Positions 15,118-24,003 of a stretch of 52,923 nt of DNA are shown piece by piece; the first letter of the stretch is position 1, and each line of letters starts with the position of its first letter. The notes beneath the pieces are model-generated. The model did no database searches. It was not told the origin of the DNA and was given only the letters and a program-made list of their open reading frames with translations. Position numbers and translations under genes: made by a program. Origin of the DNA: a virus; IMG/VR virus record IMGVR_UViG_3300037852_000044, positions 1 through 52,923 of that record. One strand, written 5' to 3'.

Positions 15118-17735
15118 GGTTGCTCCCCGAGAGATCCCTGCCAGCGGTCCGCGCTACAGGTCGCTTTCCAGCGGTCCGTTCCGACGGTCGATGCCCAGCG
15201 GTCGGTTCCGATTGTGTAGCACAGCCGCACATCGCGTAGGACTCGCGACGCGATGCCGGACGCCGCGAGGTCGATGTGCGCGTTCGCGATGCTCCGGGCG
15301 GCTCCGGCGGCGAGCAGCGCGAGCTGACCGAGCGCCTGCTGCGATGTTGTGCCGGTCGCGGTGAAGCTGATCTGCCCTAGCGCGGATTGTGCGCTCATAC
15401 CGGCGGCGAGCAGCGCGAGCTGACCGAGGCCGGTGCCGGTCGCGGTCCCGGTGACGCTTGCCGTGAAGCTGATCTGAGCGCTGCCGGTGCCCTTGCCGAC
15501 CGGCACACCCGAGCCGTTCAGAGATAGCGCGGCCGCGCCGACACCTTGGCTGATCGGCGTACCGGCGGCCGCGAGGCTCAATACCCCGGCGGCACTGCTC
15601 GCGCCAGATACCCCTGATGATGCAAATGTGAGAGCGGCCGACGCCGACTGTGCGCTCGTTCCGCTCGCACCGAGCGCGACCGCCGCCGAGCCGGTCGTTG
15701 AGCCGGAGCCTGCTGAGGCGAGATTGATGCTCGCGCTCGCTGCTGATATTGCGAGCCCGGAAGCGCCGAGCGTGAGAGCGGCAGCGGCCGACCCCACCGC
15801 TTGCGGCGTCCCGGCCGCCGAGACAGCGATCGCCGCCGAGCCGATGTTCTGCGCGGCAGTACCGGCGGCGGCGAGCGCGACCGCTGCCGCGCCAGTCGTG
15901 CCGCCAGAACCGGCCGCGCCGAGCGTCAGCGCCCCGCTGGCGGCCGTTCCGCCCTGTCCGCTGCCGGATAGTTGCACGGTGGCAGCGGCGCTCGTAGAAC
16001 CGCTTCCTGCGGCCGCGAGTGCGACGGCGGCAGATCCCGTCGTCGAACCGCTCCCGGCGGCCGCGAGGACGACTGCTGCGGAGCCGGTCGTCCCTCCGGA
16101 CCCGGCCGCCGCCAGGGTGAGAGCGGCGGCGGCGTTCGTCCCCCCTACGCCGGATGCCGCGAGAGCGATGCTCGCTGCCGCCGTCCCCTGTCCCGATCCG
16201 GCACCGGAGGCTCCCAGCGTCAATTGAGCCGTGCCAGCCGTTCCGCCAGCCCCGGTCACGGTTAGGGCGATAGCGGCCGTCCCAGCGGTTCCGCCTTGCG
16301 CCGTCTCGCCGAACGCGATCGCTGCCGAACCTGCCGTGCCCCCAGTTGCGGTCGTCGACAGGGCAATCGCGGCGCTCGCGCTCGTGCTACCGACACCGGA
16401 CGCGGACAAACTGAGCGCCGCCGTCGCCGTATTCGCCGCCGGAGGCCCGAACGCGATCGACAAGATCAGGAACCCGGAACCACCGAGAGAGTTCGTCGCA
16501 CTGAATGTGTGCGTGATCGACGTGCTCGACGCGGCGACTTGTTCATCAGCAACCCAGCACGTACTCGCCGAGCCGATGTGCTGCTCTTGGATCGCGCCGC
16601 CGCCGAACGACGGCGCGGTGAACGATGCGCGGCCGACGACGCCCGTGACGACGTACATATTCGGTTCATCAGTGACGATCGTGTTGCTCGGCAACGATGA
16701 CGGCGTCCCAGTGGACTGGCTGCCGCCCGCGACGGTGAACGGCAGCGAAGCAGGCAAGTCCGGAATGCTCGCTGTGTCGACGTTCGCGACCTCGAAGACG
16801 ATCCAACTGATCGTGCCCGCCGAGAGCGTCAGCGCCGGGCCACTCGTGCCGCCGGACACATCATCAGCATCGACGAGTTTGACGAAGACGCCGCCGTTGC
16901 CGGAGTTCGTGCCGTTCGGTACCCCGGGCGGCGTGTTGCAGTCGATCCAGTCTGTGTCCGCGATCGTGCATGTCGGCGGCGTTGCCGAGCCCCGGCTCAT
17001 ACCCCAGAACAAGACGAGGACATTGCCGAGCGTCGGCGTCTGACCGTAGGTGACCGAGCTAGCGGTGCCCGTCGTGAATGAACTGATATTGATCGGCCCG
17101 AGCTGCGGGATGAGCGCGACCGTGATGAGGTTCGCCGATTTGTTGTCGATCAGCGACACGGCCGGAGCGATAGTCCCGGCGGGCGTCTGCACATATGAGG
17201 CGTCGCCTGCCGTGCAAGTGCTCGTCGTGTTGTCTGTATCGCGGACCGCCGAGCCTGACCATGTCGCGTTGCCGGGACTCGCCGTGTTCAACATTCCGTA
17301 AAAGCAGTAGACGAGGTCCTTGTCGGCGATCGTCGTGCCAGAGCCGGTGAGCGTCGGCGACGCGCCGATCGAGCCGGTGCCGTTCGTGACGTCGATGTTG
17401 ACCGTCGGGTCTTGGTAGCCGTTCCACTCCGTTGTGAACGCTTGACTTACGCCCGCTGAGACGGTGAATGACGGCGCGGTCGTCGAGTCGCCGGTCAGGA
17501 ATCGCCGTGCGAAGAGCCAGACGGTGCAGCGGCCGGTGCCGTTGTTATGCGAGGTCGGGCCGCCGATGATCGCCCAGCCCGCCGGTGTCGTGCAGGTCGG
17601 CGTGACGCTGGCGTTGTTCGTGACGGCGACGCCGATCATCGTCACGTTGCCGGTCGTCGGCGTCTGTGGATAGACCGCCGTGAGAGTGGTGGTCGATGAA
17701 GTCGCTACGTTGGTCGAGCCAACCTGGCCCGCCAC
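15108..17735 (-). CDS. Giant virion protein with ~25 sixteen-residue repeats
   Basis: 875 residues. Residues ~1-430 form two related beta-sandwich-like segments: each has P-T-x-G-N-V/L followed later by TCTxA/TCTIA and a glycine/threonine-rich end, with several cysteines. Residues ~430-830 are tandem repeats of about 16 residues with consensus TGSAAVALAAAGSGST, made only of small residues plus a regular A-x-A-L hydrophobic pattern, which suggests a beta-solenoid or fibre. The end carries three TDRW-type motifs (GTDRW, GTDRW, SADRW). Its place among head-tail genes suggests a surface-exposed fibre or decoration. I know no characterised homologue. Confidence 0.75.
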   Translation of the reverse strand: MAGQVGSTNVATSSTTTLTAVYPQTPTTGNVTMIGVAVTNNASVTPTCTTPAGWAIIGGPTSHNNGTGRCTVWLFARRFLTGDSTTAPSFTVSAGVSQAFTTEWNGYQDPTVNIDVTNGTGSIGASPTLTGSGTTIADKDLVYCFYGMLNTASPGNATWSGSAVRDTDNTTSTCTAGDASYVQTPAGTIAPAVSLIDNKSANLITVALIPQLGPINISSFTTGTASSVTYGQTPTLGNVLVLFWGMSRGSATPPTCTIADTDWIDCNTPPGVPNGTNSGNGGVFVKLVDADDVSGGTSGPALTLSAGTISWIVFEVANVDTASIPDLPASLPFTVAGGSQSTGTPSSLPSNTIVTDEPNMYVVTGVVGRASFTAPSFGGGAIQEQHIGSASTCWVADEQVAASSTSITHTFSATNSLGGSGFLILSIAFGPPAANTATAALSLSASGVGSTSASAAIALSTTATGGTAGSAAIAFGETAQGGTAGTAAIALTVTGAGGTAGTAQLTLGASGAGSGQGTAAASIALAASGVGGTNAAAALTLAAAGSGGTTGSAAVVLAAAGSGSTTGSAAVALAAAGSGSTSAAATVQLSGSGQGGTAASGALTLGAAGSGGTTGAAAVALAAAGTAAQNIGSAAIAVSAAGTPQAVGSAAAALTLGASGLAISAASASINLASAGSGSTTGSAAVALGASGTSAQSASAALTFASSGVSGASSAAGVLSLAAAGTPISQGVGAAALSLNGSGVPVGKGTGSAQISFTASVTGTATGTGLGQLALLAAGMSAQSALGQISFTATGTTSQQALGQLALLAAGAARSIANAHIDLAASGIASRVLRDVRLCYTIGTDRWASTVGTDRWKATCSADRWQGSLGEQPCS

Positions 17736-17739
17736 AGGG

Positions 17740-18111
17740 TCAGCTCACTGAGAGCGTGAGCGATCCTGGCGCGAACGCGATGCTCGTCGACGTGATCGAC
17801 GCGGTCAGGTTCCCGCCGAGCGCATAGGTGCCGCCCGCATAGGTCGCCGATGACCACGTACCGAACGCGGTGACCGCGACTGTGCCGCCCGTGGTGAACG
17901 TCAAGCTCGTCGAGTTCGTCTTCGACCCGGCGCTGGCCGCGTTCCACGAGCACGCCAGACGCGCATACGAACCGGAGTTCGCGTTCTCGCTCGCACCAGT
18001 CGTGCCCGGCGACGCGGTATGCAGCGACACGTCGGGGATGACGTTCGTGCTGCCGGTGCCGTCGAGGCCGTTCAGCGCCGCATTCTCAGCGGTCGCGCTC
18101 GCATTAGCCAT
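17740..18111 (-). CDS. Gp80-like tail fibre/surface protein
   Basis: 123 residues, ATG overlapping the upstream stop by 8 bp. The pattern VSLHTASPGTTGASENANSGSYARLACSWNAASAG followed by a Gly/Thr-rich beta region matches the phage 'tail fibre-like' Gp80 family, whose members carry L-H-T/A-DPGTTG…YAR. It directly precedes the repeat protein, so the two probably form part of the same surface structure. Exact virion location is unknown. Confidence 0.7.
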   Translation of the reverse strand: MANASATAENAALNGLDGTGSTNVIPDVSLHTASPGTTGASENANSGSYARLACSWNAASAGSKTNSTSLTFTTGGTVAVTAFGTWSSATYAGGTYALGGNLTASITSTSIAFAPGSLTLSVS

Positions 18112-18580
18112 TAGAAGCCTGCTCCGCTAGTAGGGCGTGAACTTCTGCATGCTTCGCGTGGATCTGCGCAACGAATGCGTCGTGCTCCGGCGTGCCGATC
18201 AGATGATCATGCCCGAGCCGGGTGAGGGAGTCGTTGTAGGCATCGGCGACCTCGTCGACGCTGCGGCCGACGTCGCCGCAGACTGGGGTGCAGATATGCA
18301 CGAACGGTTCGCCTAGCGCGCCGTCAGGACCGTCGTCGCTGTGATTCGGGTGGCCCTCTTGCTCATAGCGGACGCCGATCAGATGCATGACTTCGCCGAG
18401 ATGCGCGTTCGGCACGCAGATCACATCTTCGCCGACGTTATAGCTCGTGCCGTCGCCGGTCGTCACGCGCCCATAGATCGGGCCGGTCGCGACAGCAGTC
18501 TCGCTGGGAGTGCCGTCATGCACGAACGCGGTGCGCGTCGTGCCGTCCGCGAGGGTGTCAACCTGCTTGCTGAGGCCCAT
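18104..18580 (-). CDS. Small structural protein behind leader element A
   Basis: 158 residues, ATG at 18578-18580 with AGGAG five bases upstream. The N-terminal half looks like a small beta domain (TRTAFVHDG…GPIYGRVTTGDG). The C-terminal half is helical with many His and Asp. It is one of only three genes with the shared 18.6/20.8/24.0 kb leader; the others are the major capsid gene and the tail-tube candidate, so high expression is likely. No family recognised. Confidence 0.65.
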   Translation of the reverse strand: MGLSKQVDTLADGTTRTAFVHDGTPSETAVATGPIYGRVTTGDGTSYNVGEDVICVPNAHLGEVMHLIGVRYEQEGHPNHSDDGPDGALGEPFVHICTPVCGDVGRSVDEVADAYNDSLTRLGHDHLIGTPEHDAFVAQIHAKHAEVHALLAEQASNG

Positions 18581-18640
18581 GAACGCTCCTACGGTCGGCA
18601 TTCGCGATCTTCTCTGCCCGGCCCGTAGCCAGCGGCGTGC
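18581..18640 (-). promoter_or_regulatory. Leader element A
   Basis: A 27-base stretch at 18611-18637 and a 14-base stretch at 18585-18598 are identical to parts of the leader of the major capsid gene (24009-24056). A shorter copy lies at 20845-20865. The minus-strand core reads GCCGCTGGCTACGGGCCGGG, ending in a TAGGAG ribosome site. Upstream, a TAACAT box could be a -10. Function unknown: promoter leader, attenuator or protein-binding RNA. Confidence 0.6.
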
Positions 18641-18652
18641 TTACTCGGAATG

Positions 18653-18811
18653 TTATGGCTTACGGTCTACTGCCTTGCCTCGTCGGCGCGCCGGAGCGGC
18701 CGCGCCCGGTTCGCTCATCAGCGCGTCAATGTCTTTCCCGAACCATTCGTGGTCGCGTTGCCGCTCCGCAGCGGATTCGCGACGAATCGTCTCTAGTGGG
18801 TTCTCAGCCAC
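18653..18811 (-). CDS. 52-residue basic/acidic helical protein
   Basis: Starts at GTG 18809-18811 with AGAGGG upstream and ends at TAA 18653. It reads MAENPLETIRRESAAERQRD then HEWFGKDIDALMSEPG and a basic RRRGK tail. Codon use resembles its neighbours and the spacing fits the operon. Function unknown. It is short but convincing because it fills an otherwise empty 240-base gap in a tightly packed genome. Confidence 0.6.
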   Translation of the reverse strand: MAENPLETIRRESAAERQRDHEWFGKDIDALMSEPGAAAPARRRGKAVDRKP

Positions 18812-18823
18812 AGCGGCACCCTC

Positions 18824-18961
18824 TCATCGGAGGACATTCGCGATCGCCTGCGCGTAGTCGCCATAGCCCGTCGCGGAAGGATGCACGATGATCTGCCCGG
18901 CATCGCCGTAACCGAGGACCGAGCGATTCATTAGGAGATAGATGCTGTCGCCGAGCGCCAT
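18824..18961 (-). CDS. 45-residue structural-region protein
   Basis: ATG at 18959-18961 with a GGGAAGGGA site, stop TGA at 18824. Sequence begins MALGDSIYLLMNRSVLGYGD and ends …YAQAIANVLR, with two G-Y-G-D repeats. It follows the connector gene by 12 bases. No family recognised. Confidence 0.6.
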   Translation of the reverse strand: MALGDSIYLLMNRSVLGYGDAGQIIVHPSATGYGDYAQAIANVLR

Positions 18962-18973
18962 GCCGTCCCTTCC

Positions 18974-19786
18974 CTACGATGTCGGAGCGTAGGAACCGGC
19001 GAACGTCGGCGCGTTACGCGCCTGATCCGGCGACCAAAACTGCGGCGACTGCTGCAACCCATTCGGGTTCACCATCGTGACCCACTTGTCGACGATGTCG
19101 ATGCCGGTCGTCTTCATCGCCTTCAAGATGTCGCGATTCACCGTCACCCCAGCACGGGTCACCGTCGTCGCGTTCGCCGGAACCTTGCACGCTTTGTCCC
19201 CGGCGAACTGCTTCGCGAACTCTTGCGCGAGCAACGCTGCAGCGACTTGCCCCATCGTCGGCGGCACGACGCCACGCGTATAGGTGACCGCCCAGGTGTT
19301 GATCGCGCCGAGAGCCGCGATGAGGTTCTGCGTGTCCGGCCACTGACCGCCGTCTTGCCGCACGAGATAGTTGCCCTCTTGCCGGAACAACGGCGGCGAA
19401 TCGGTGGGCAGCATAACCGTGTGAGCGCCGGTCGTCACGTCATAGATGTCAACTTGCTGAATCGAGACGACCGGCGCGACAAGCTCGACGAACTGCTTCA
19501 GCCCGAGACCGTTCTCGCGCGGATCGCCAGTGAACGGCCAACCGAGAGACCATAACGGCCCGTAGATCGACTGCAACCCGTAGGGGTAGTCATAGACGCT
19601 CAACACACGCGTCTGCGGCCGGTACACCGCCGGGAACGTGCCAAACTGCCGCGCGGTCAGCTCCCACAGCCATTCGATCGCGATCGCTTGCGCGGTCGCG
19701 ACGAGATCAATGTCGAGATCGTCCGGCGGATTGAACAGATCATCGGCGAGCGGCCACGAGAGGTCGCCTTCCGCGATGATCGTCAT
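18974..19786 (-). CDS. Head-tail connector (adaptor) protein
   Basis: 270 residues. Begins with an acidic helical part (DLFNPPDDLDIDLVATAQAIAIEWL) and contains PVVSIQQVDIYD, a W-A-V-T-Y-T-x-G motif and VAAALLAQEFAKQ, the layout seen in actinophage head-to-tail connector proteins. It lies downstream of the capsid genes, where such adaptors are expected. Confidence 0.65.
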   Translation of the reverse strand: MTIIAEGDLSWPLADDLFNPPDDLDIDLVATAQAIAIEWLWELTARQFGTFPAVYRPQTRVLSVYDYPYGLQSIYGPLWSLGWPFTGDPRENGLGLKQFVELVAPVVSIQQVDIYDVTTGAHTVMLPTDSPPLFRQEGNYLVRQDGGQWPDTQNLIAALGAINTWAVTYTRGVVPPTMGQVAAALLAQEFAKQFAGDKACKVPANATTVTRAGVTVNRDILKAMKTTGIDIVDKWVTMVNPNGLQQSPQFWSPDQARNAPTFAGSYAPTS

Positions 19787-19838
19787 GAGCCGCCCGCCTG
19801 CCTAGCGTCGTTACGGGATACCTGCGATGCGTAACTCG

Positions 19839-20063
19839 TTACAGGATGCCGACCCACGTCGCCGAGCCCGCGACGCCTGCGACGGTGCAGACGTAGAGCC
19901 GCTGATTCGTCGTGCCCGGCGTGTCGAGCCGCCAATACCGCTGACCGAGATACCCGGCGATCGTCGGAGCACCGGAGCCTTCCGGGTCGAGCTGCGCGTC
20001 GATCGACTGCGCGATATCGTCGTCGATCGCGAGACCGCTCGCAAGCAAGGTTGAACGAGGCAT
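19839..20063 (-). CDS. 74-residue structural-region protein
   Basis: ATG at 20061-20063 with AGGAG five bases upstream. Sequence LLASGLAIDDDIAQSIDAQL then a beta part with YLGQRYWRLDT…YVCTVAGVAGSATWVGIL. The ending resembles short beta modules that end many phage structural proteins. Role unknown. Confidence 0.6.
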   Translation of the reverse strand: MPRSTLLASGLAIDDDIAQSIDAQLDPEGSGAPTIAGYLGQRYWRLDTPGTTNQRLYVCTVAGVAGSATWVGIL

Positions 20064-20071
20064 GAAGGCTC

Positions 20072-20818
20072 CTAGTAGCTCGTCGGTAGGGTGATCGAGA
20101 TCGGGCCGGGCGTCGTGAACGCTGCCGGTGCCGGAACTTGCGTCAACTCGAAGTGACGGTGCGCCGCCGGGTCGACCGCGACAATTAGACGGCCCGGCGT
20201 CGGCGGCGGTCCGGCGGCTGTCGCAATCGGACCAGGGACCGATGAACCGTCGGTCGGCGAGTTGCCGTAAGGGCCGCGACCCCACGACGGGTTGCCGTAG
20301 CTCATGCCCTTGATCCAGCCCGTGACTTCCTTCTCAGTGATGTCGTCGAACTCGACATAGGACTGCCCGATCATCGGGTACAGCATGTAACCGGAGTAGG
20401 GCGAGTTCGCCGAGCACGGCGCGCCGGACGTTGACGTCCACACTTCGAGGGCGAAGTTCTGCGTGAGCTTGACGAGCGCCTTCTCTTCCCAGCCGGTAGC
20501 CGCGCCCGCGTAGTCGAGCACGAGCGGATCGCCGGAAAGCATCACGATCGCCGCCGGGTCGATCTTGATGAACTGGATCTCCGTCGCGAAGTGCGTCAGC
20601 GTCGCACGGCCCGGCTCGTATTCCTTGATCGTGCCGTCAGCACCGCGCACCTTGATCTCGGTGCCCATGTCCATGTTCTTGGTCTGCTTGATCATCACGA
20701 AGCCGTCGGTGACATACATCGAGTTCGTGATCTGCGGCATCCCGCATTGATCGACCAAGGTGAACCGCGCGACCCTGCCGCGAACGAGGCCGATTTGCTT
20801 GCTGACGAGTGCGGCCAT
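20072..20818 (-). CDS. Probable major tail (tube) protein
   Basis: 248 residues, ATG with AGGAGG upstream and a long leader (element C). The pattern RFTLVDQCGMP…VTDGFVMIK, an E-I-K-V-x-x-A-D-G segment, IQFIKIDPAAIVMLSGDPLV and ALEVWTSTSGAPC resembles a family often annotated as major tail protein in actinophages. The long leader hints at strong expression. It lies upstream of the connector gene, an order that leaves some doubt; another abundant head protein is possible. Confidence 0.55.
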   Translation of the reverse strand: MAALVSKQIGLVRGRVARFTLVDQCGMPQITNSMYVTDGFVMIKQTKNMDMGTEIKVRGADGTIKEYEPGRATLTHFATEIQFIKIDPAAIVMLSGDPLVLDYAGAATGWEEKALVKLTQNFALEVWTSTSGAPCSANSPYSGYMLYPMIGQSYVEFDDITEKEVTGWIKGMSYGNPSWGRGPYGNSPTDGSSVPGPIATAAGPPPTPGRLIVAVDPAAHRHFELTQVPAPAAFTTPGPISITLPTSY

Positions 20819-20908
20819 GCCGGGTGCCTCCTAGTTGCGGTGACGCCCGGCCCATAGCCAGCGGCTTGCTGTGCTCGATGCTGAGCCTAACGGCCCAGGT
20901 ATTGCGAT
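20819..20908 (-). promoter_or_regulatory. Leader element C
   Basis: This 90-base gap holds the third copy of the conserved leader core at 20845-20865 (one base different from copies A and B). It is followed on the minus strand by CTAGGAGG and the start of the tail-tube candidate. A GGGCCGTTAG segment at its upstream end is shared with element B. Confidence 0.55.
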
Positions 20909-21244
20909 CTACCTCTTCGCGGCGGTCCGCTTCGCAGGCGCGGCAGCCGCCGGGGCTGCCCCCGTGTCCTCTTCGACATCAGCTTCGGGCAGCTTGGCCT
21001 TCTTGGCGATGTCAGCCGGTACGAGGAAGTTGCCGTCGCTCGTCTTGATCTCATGCTCACGATCCGGCCCGGCAGCGTCGAGAAGCGCCTGCGCGGTCTC
21101 GGTGCCTTTCCCGGCAGCCGGGAAGACTTCGACGAGTTCGACATCGTCGACCGGCGCGGCGTGCGGCATCGAGCCAGCTTCGGCCGGGTCCCACGTTCCG
21201 GATGGGTCGATCTCCGCGACAGTCTTCGCGTCAAACTCGGCCAT
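20909..21244 (-). CDS. Acidic protein between capsid and tail genes
   Basis: 111 residues. Starts acidic (AEFDAKTVAEIDPSGTWD), has a middle ordered part with SDGNFLVPADIAKKAKLPEAD, and ends with an Ala/Pro/Lys-rich tail (APAKRTAAKR). Possibly a head accessory or assembly protein. No family recognised. Located between the second capsid-type gene and the tail-tube candidate. Confidence 0.6.
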   Translation of the reverse strand: MAEFDAKTVAEIDPSGTWDPAEAGSMPHAAPVDDVELVEVFPAAGKGTETAQALLDAAGPDREHEIKTSDGNFLVPADIAKKAKLPEADVEEDTGAAPAAAAPAKRTAAKR

Positions 21245-21252
21245 GAGAACTC

Positions 21253-22101
21253 CTAGAGGGTGAGATCGACGAGCGCGGCGGCGACCGCGTAATCGTAGGT
21301 GATGAGGTACTCCTGCTCGGCGATGATGTGGACCGTGTTCAGCGTCTTCACGATCGCCTGTTCGAGTGTCGGCTCACGCGGCTCGCCGCGAAGCAGCACG
21401 ACGCCGCCGGTCGCATAGATCCACGTCTGACCGGCCGACGGGACGACCGCGTTCGGCCCGGTGCCGTCATAACCGGCACCGAAGATCCACCGCGTGCCGC
21501 CCGGCGTCGACACGACGCGCGGATCGAGATCGTAGGTGTCCTTGACGAGATGAGCTGACCCGGCGATCGCAGAGACGCCGCGCTTGGCGTGAATGAAGCC
21601 GCGCCCGTTGTAGTTATCGCCGAGCCAGTCTTCGAGGATGCGCAGAGCGGTCGAGACCTTCGATGCGGTAGCGCCGCCTGTCGGGATCGTCGTCGTTGAT
21701 GCGTTGAGCCCCGGTGCGTTGCCGCCGCCGCCGGTCCACAGCGCGTTCTCTGCGGCGTGCTGCCCGGACAGTTCGAGGACACGCAGCGCGCGCGCTTCAT
21801 GCTCGGCGGCCGTGTAGCCGACGACGCCGCATTCGATTCCGGCGTAGACAGCGAACGGCAACGCATGCGTGCGCGGGTTCGCCGACGGCAGCGTCTTGCT
21901 TCCGCCTGCGCCTCCGGCAGCGTTGATCCCCACCGGGTAGAACTGCCCCTGATAGCCGCCGAGCGAATCGAACTCGATACCGCCGTATTCCCAATGACCA
22001 TCGACCCCGGTGAGCGGCGTCGCGGCATGAAACAGGCCGAACGGTCGCTCTTCAATGTCCGGTGGCTCGATGTAGACGTAGGGATGGATCGTCTGCACCA
22101 T
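21253..22101 (-). CDS. Second capsid-type protein (pentamer candidate)
   Basis: 282 residues. Follows the major capsid gene closely. Contains EYGGIEFDSLGGYQGQFYPVG, a helical EHEARALRVLELSGQHAAE and IHAKRGVSAIAGSAHLV, reminiscent of the smaller of the two capsid proteins annotated in some actinophages as the pentamer protein. It could equally be a distinct head or connector protein. Evidence is gene order and overall resemblance. Confidence 0.5.
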   Translation of the reverse strand: MVQTIHPYVYIEPPDIEERPFGLFHAATPLTGVDGHWEYGGIEFDSLGGYQGQFYPVGINAAGGAGGSKTLPSANPRTHALPFAVYAGIECGVVGYTAAEHEARALRVLELSGQHAAENALWTGGGGNAPGLNASTTTIPTGGATASKVSTALRILEDWLGDNYNGRGFIHAKRGVSAIAGSAHLVKDTYDLDPRVVSTPGGTRWIFGAGYDGTGPNAVVPSAGQTWIYATGGVVLLRGEPREPTLEQAIVKTLNTVHIIAEQEYLITYDYAVAAALVDLTL

Positions 22102-22173
22102 GGCGGCGTTCTCCTTTCCTGATCAACCTCCGGCGAGTGGCGGGGCGCTCGCCGGAGGCCGTCGAGGGTTCGA

Positions 22174-24003
22174 CTAGATCGTCGGCTGGTTCGCCGAGAG
22201 GGTGTAGTCGACACCGAGAGCCGTCGTGCCGGAGATGACGACCGGCACCTTGACGTAGCGCGCATCCCAGATGCGCTTCAAGGTAAGCCGCGACCGCTCC
22301 ATGAAGAGCAGCACGAACTGGTTCGTCGTCAGCAGCGTCGAGTCATACACCGCCGACAGTTCGATCACATCGGACTGCGCCTTGACGAACGTCCCCTGCG
22401 GGTACACGAGGTAGAACAGGTTCGCGGGCCACGCGGTCGGCGGTGTCGCAGCACCGAAGCCACCCGAGACGCCTGTGAACGCGTCCTGCCAGTCATAGAC
22501 CCACTGCACGTTCGCGCCGCGCACCGTGAGGTAGCTCTCGATCTCGGCGTCGCTGATGCCCTGACCGTTCTCGACGCCGAGGCGCTTCGCGAGGTCAGAC
22601 CGCAAGATGCCCTTCGCGAAGTGCGGCAGGACGACTTCGACCATCTCCGTCAGTGACAGCCGGTTCTTGTACCGGACATCGGTGACTTCGAGTTCCAGCG
22701 AGCCGAGCAGCGTCGACGTGACCGAGAGATTCGCGCCGTGAACAGCGGTGAAGTCGACCGCTGTGCTCAGCGCGACTTGATCGGCGATCGCGGCCGCGTT
22801 CACGTAGTGATCGAACGCGATCAGCGACTTCTCCAAATAGTCGGCATACGCCTCGGGGTAGCCCTTCTGGCTCAGAATGTCGCCGGTCAGATACAGGCCG
22901 TCGACGAGCAGACGGTTGTCGGTGAACGCCGGGCACGGCACGTTCACGATCGGCTTCACCGATCCGGCGATCGCCTGCGCTTCAGTCTTCGTGAAGTTCT
23001 GGCCGGAGTTGTAGACGGCCGTGAAGTCCGGTCCGAGGGTGTACCGGACACCGCCCCGCACGACGGTCATCGACGGGACGTCGAGGATGCCGTCGCGGGT
23101 CATCTTGTTCACGAGGTCATACAGCGTCTCGGACGGTGAGCACCAGCCGCCAGCGGCGGTGAGAGTGTCTTCGCCGGTCTCTTCCTTCAGCCGGTCCATC
23201 GAGCATGCCCACTCGATCTGAGCGCTGATGTCGACGAAGCCTTCACCGCTAGCAGCGGATGCGACGAGCCGCTCATCATTCGTCGGGATGATGACCTTGC
23301 CGAGCGGTAGGTGCGCGGGCTGCCCGCCTTCGCGCTGCGGCAGCGACGAGAACCGCTTCTCAGCGATCACGCCGAGCTGATCGAAGTCGATGCGCTGGCC
23401 CATCTCCGCGACGTTGCCGACGCTCGTCGATGCGACGAGATGCGCCTGAGCGTCGCCTCGGGGCACCGGACGCTGCCGGATCGCCGGAGGCCGCCCGGCG
23501 ACCGCTGCCGCCGCGACCGCCGAGCGGCGACCGGCACCAGCGACGAGCAGCGGCTCCGCTAGTGGTGCTTGCGCCGCCGGGTCGCCAGCGATTTGAACGC
23601 CGTTCCCTTCCGCTTGTGCTTTCGCGGATGCTTCGGCCTCTTCCTTTTCGCGTGCTTCACGGGCCGCTTTTTCCTCGTCGCTCTCAATACCATTCGAGCC
23701 TCCGGCATCATCGGCCTTCGGAGCGAGCTTCGCGCGCGCCGCGTCGAGTTCGGCCTGCTCGGCGACACTGTCAGCGACGATCGTGTCCTGACGGGTCTCC
23801 ATCGCGGCGATCGCGTCGGCGTACCAGTTCGCCTTCGCGACATTCTCGCGGATCGAACCCTTCGCGCCTTCAGCGAGCAGCGCGTTCGCGTCGGCCCGCG
23901 TCTGCTCGATCATCGCCGTCAGTTCCTCGACGGATGCATCTTCCGGAGCGACATACGGCGCGGTCAGATCGGCGGGAAGATCAATCTTCGGACGACGAGG
24001 CAT
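22174..24003 (-). CDS. Major capsid protein with N-terminal scaffold-like region
   Basis: 609 residues, ATG with TAGGAG upstream. Residues ~20-130 are an Ala/Glu/Lys-rich coiled coil, like a built-in scaffolding (delta) domain; a linker follows; residues ~225-609 are the ordered coat part with a beta-rich end (YVKVPVVISGTTALGVDYTL). It follows the MuF/protease gene and the shared leader, as expected for the most abundant head protein. Large size and a following 282-residue relative suggest a two-protein capsid (hexamer and pentamer), which is inference. Confidence 0.75.
   Translation of the reverse strand: MPRRPKIDLPADLTAPYVAPEDASVEELTAMIEQTRADANALLAEGAKGSIRENVAKANWYADAIAAMETRQDTIVADSVAEQAELDAARAKLAPKADDAGGSNGIESDEEKAAREAREKEEAEASAKAQAEGNGVQIAGDPAAQAPLAEPLLVAGAGRRSAVAAAAVAGRPPAIRQRPVPRGDAQAHLVASTSVGNVAEMGQRIDFDQLGVIAEKRFSSLPQREGGQPAHLPLGKVIIPTNDERLVASAASGEGFVDISAQIEWACSMDRLKEETGEDTLTAAGGWCSPSETLYDLVNKMTRDGILDVPSMTVVRGGVRYTLGPDFTAVYNSGQNFTKTEAQAIAGSVKPIVNVPCPAFTDNRLLVDGLYLTGDILSQKGYPEAYADYLEKSLIAFDHYVNAAAIADQVALSTAVDFTAVHGANLSVTSTLLGSLELEVTDVRYKNRLSLTEMVEVVLPHFAKGILRSDLAKRLGVENGQGISDAEIESYLTVRGANVQWVYDWQDAFTGVSGGFGAATPPTAWPANLFYLVYPQGTFVKAQSDVIELSAVYDSTLLTTNQFVLLFMERSRLTLKRIWDARYVKVPVVISGTTALGVDYTLSANQPTI

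Noticed and set aside
15487-16227. Long plus-strand open frame rich in Ala and Pro opposite the repeat protein
   Set aside because: It mirrors the 48-base repeats of the minus-strand gene; composition is low complexity, with no ribosome site and no neighbouring plus-strand genes.
15250-16432. Regular ~48-base periodicity that might be taken for a CRISPR-like array
   Set aside because: Repeats are in frame, have no unique spacers and encode a coherent 16-residue protein repeat.
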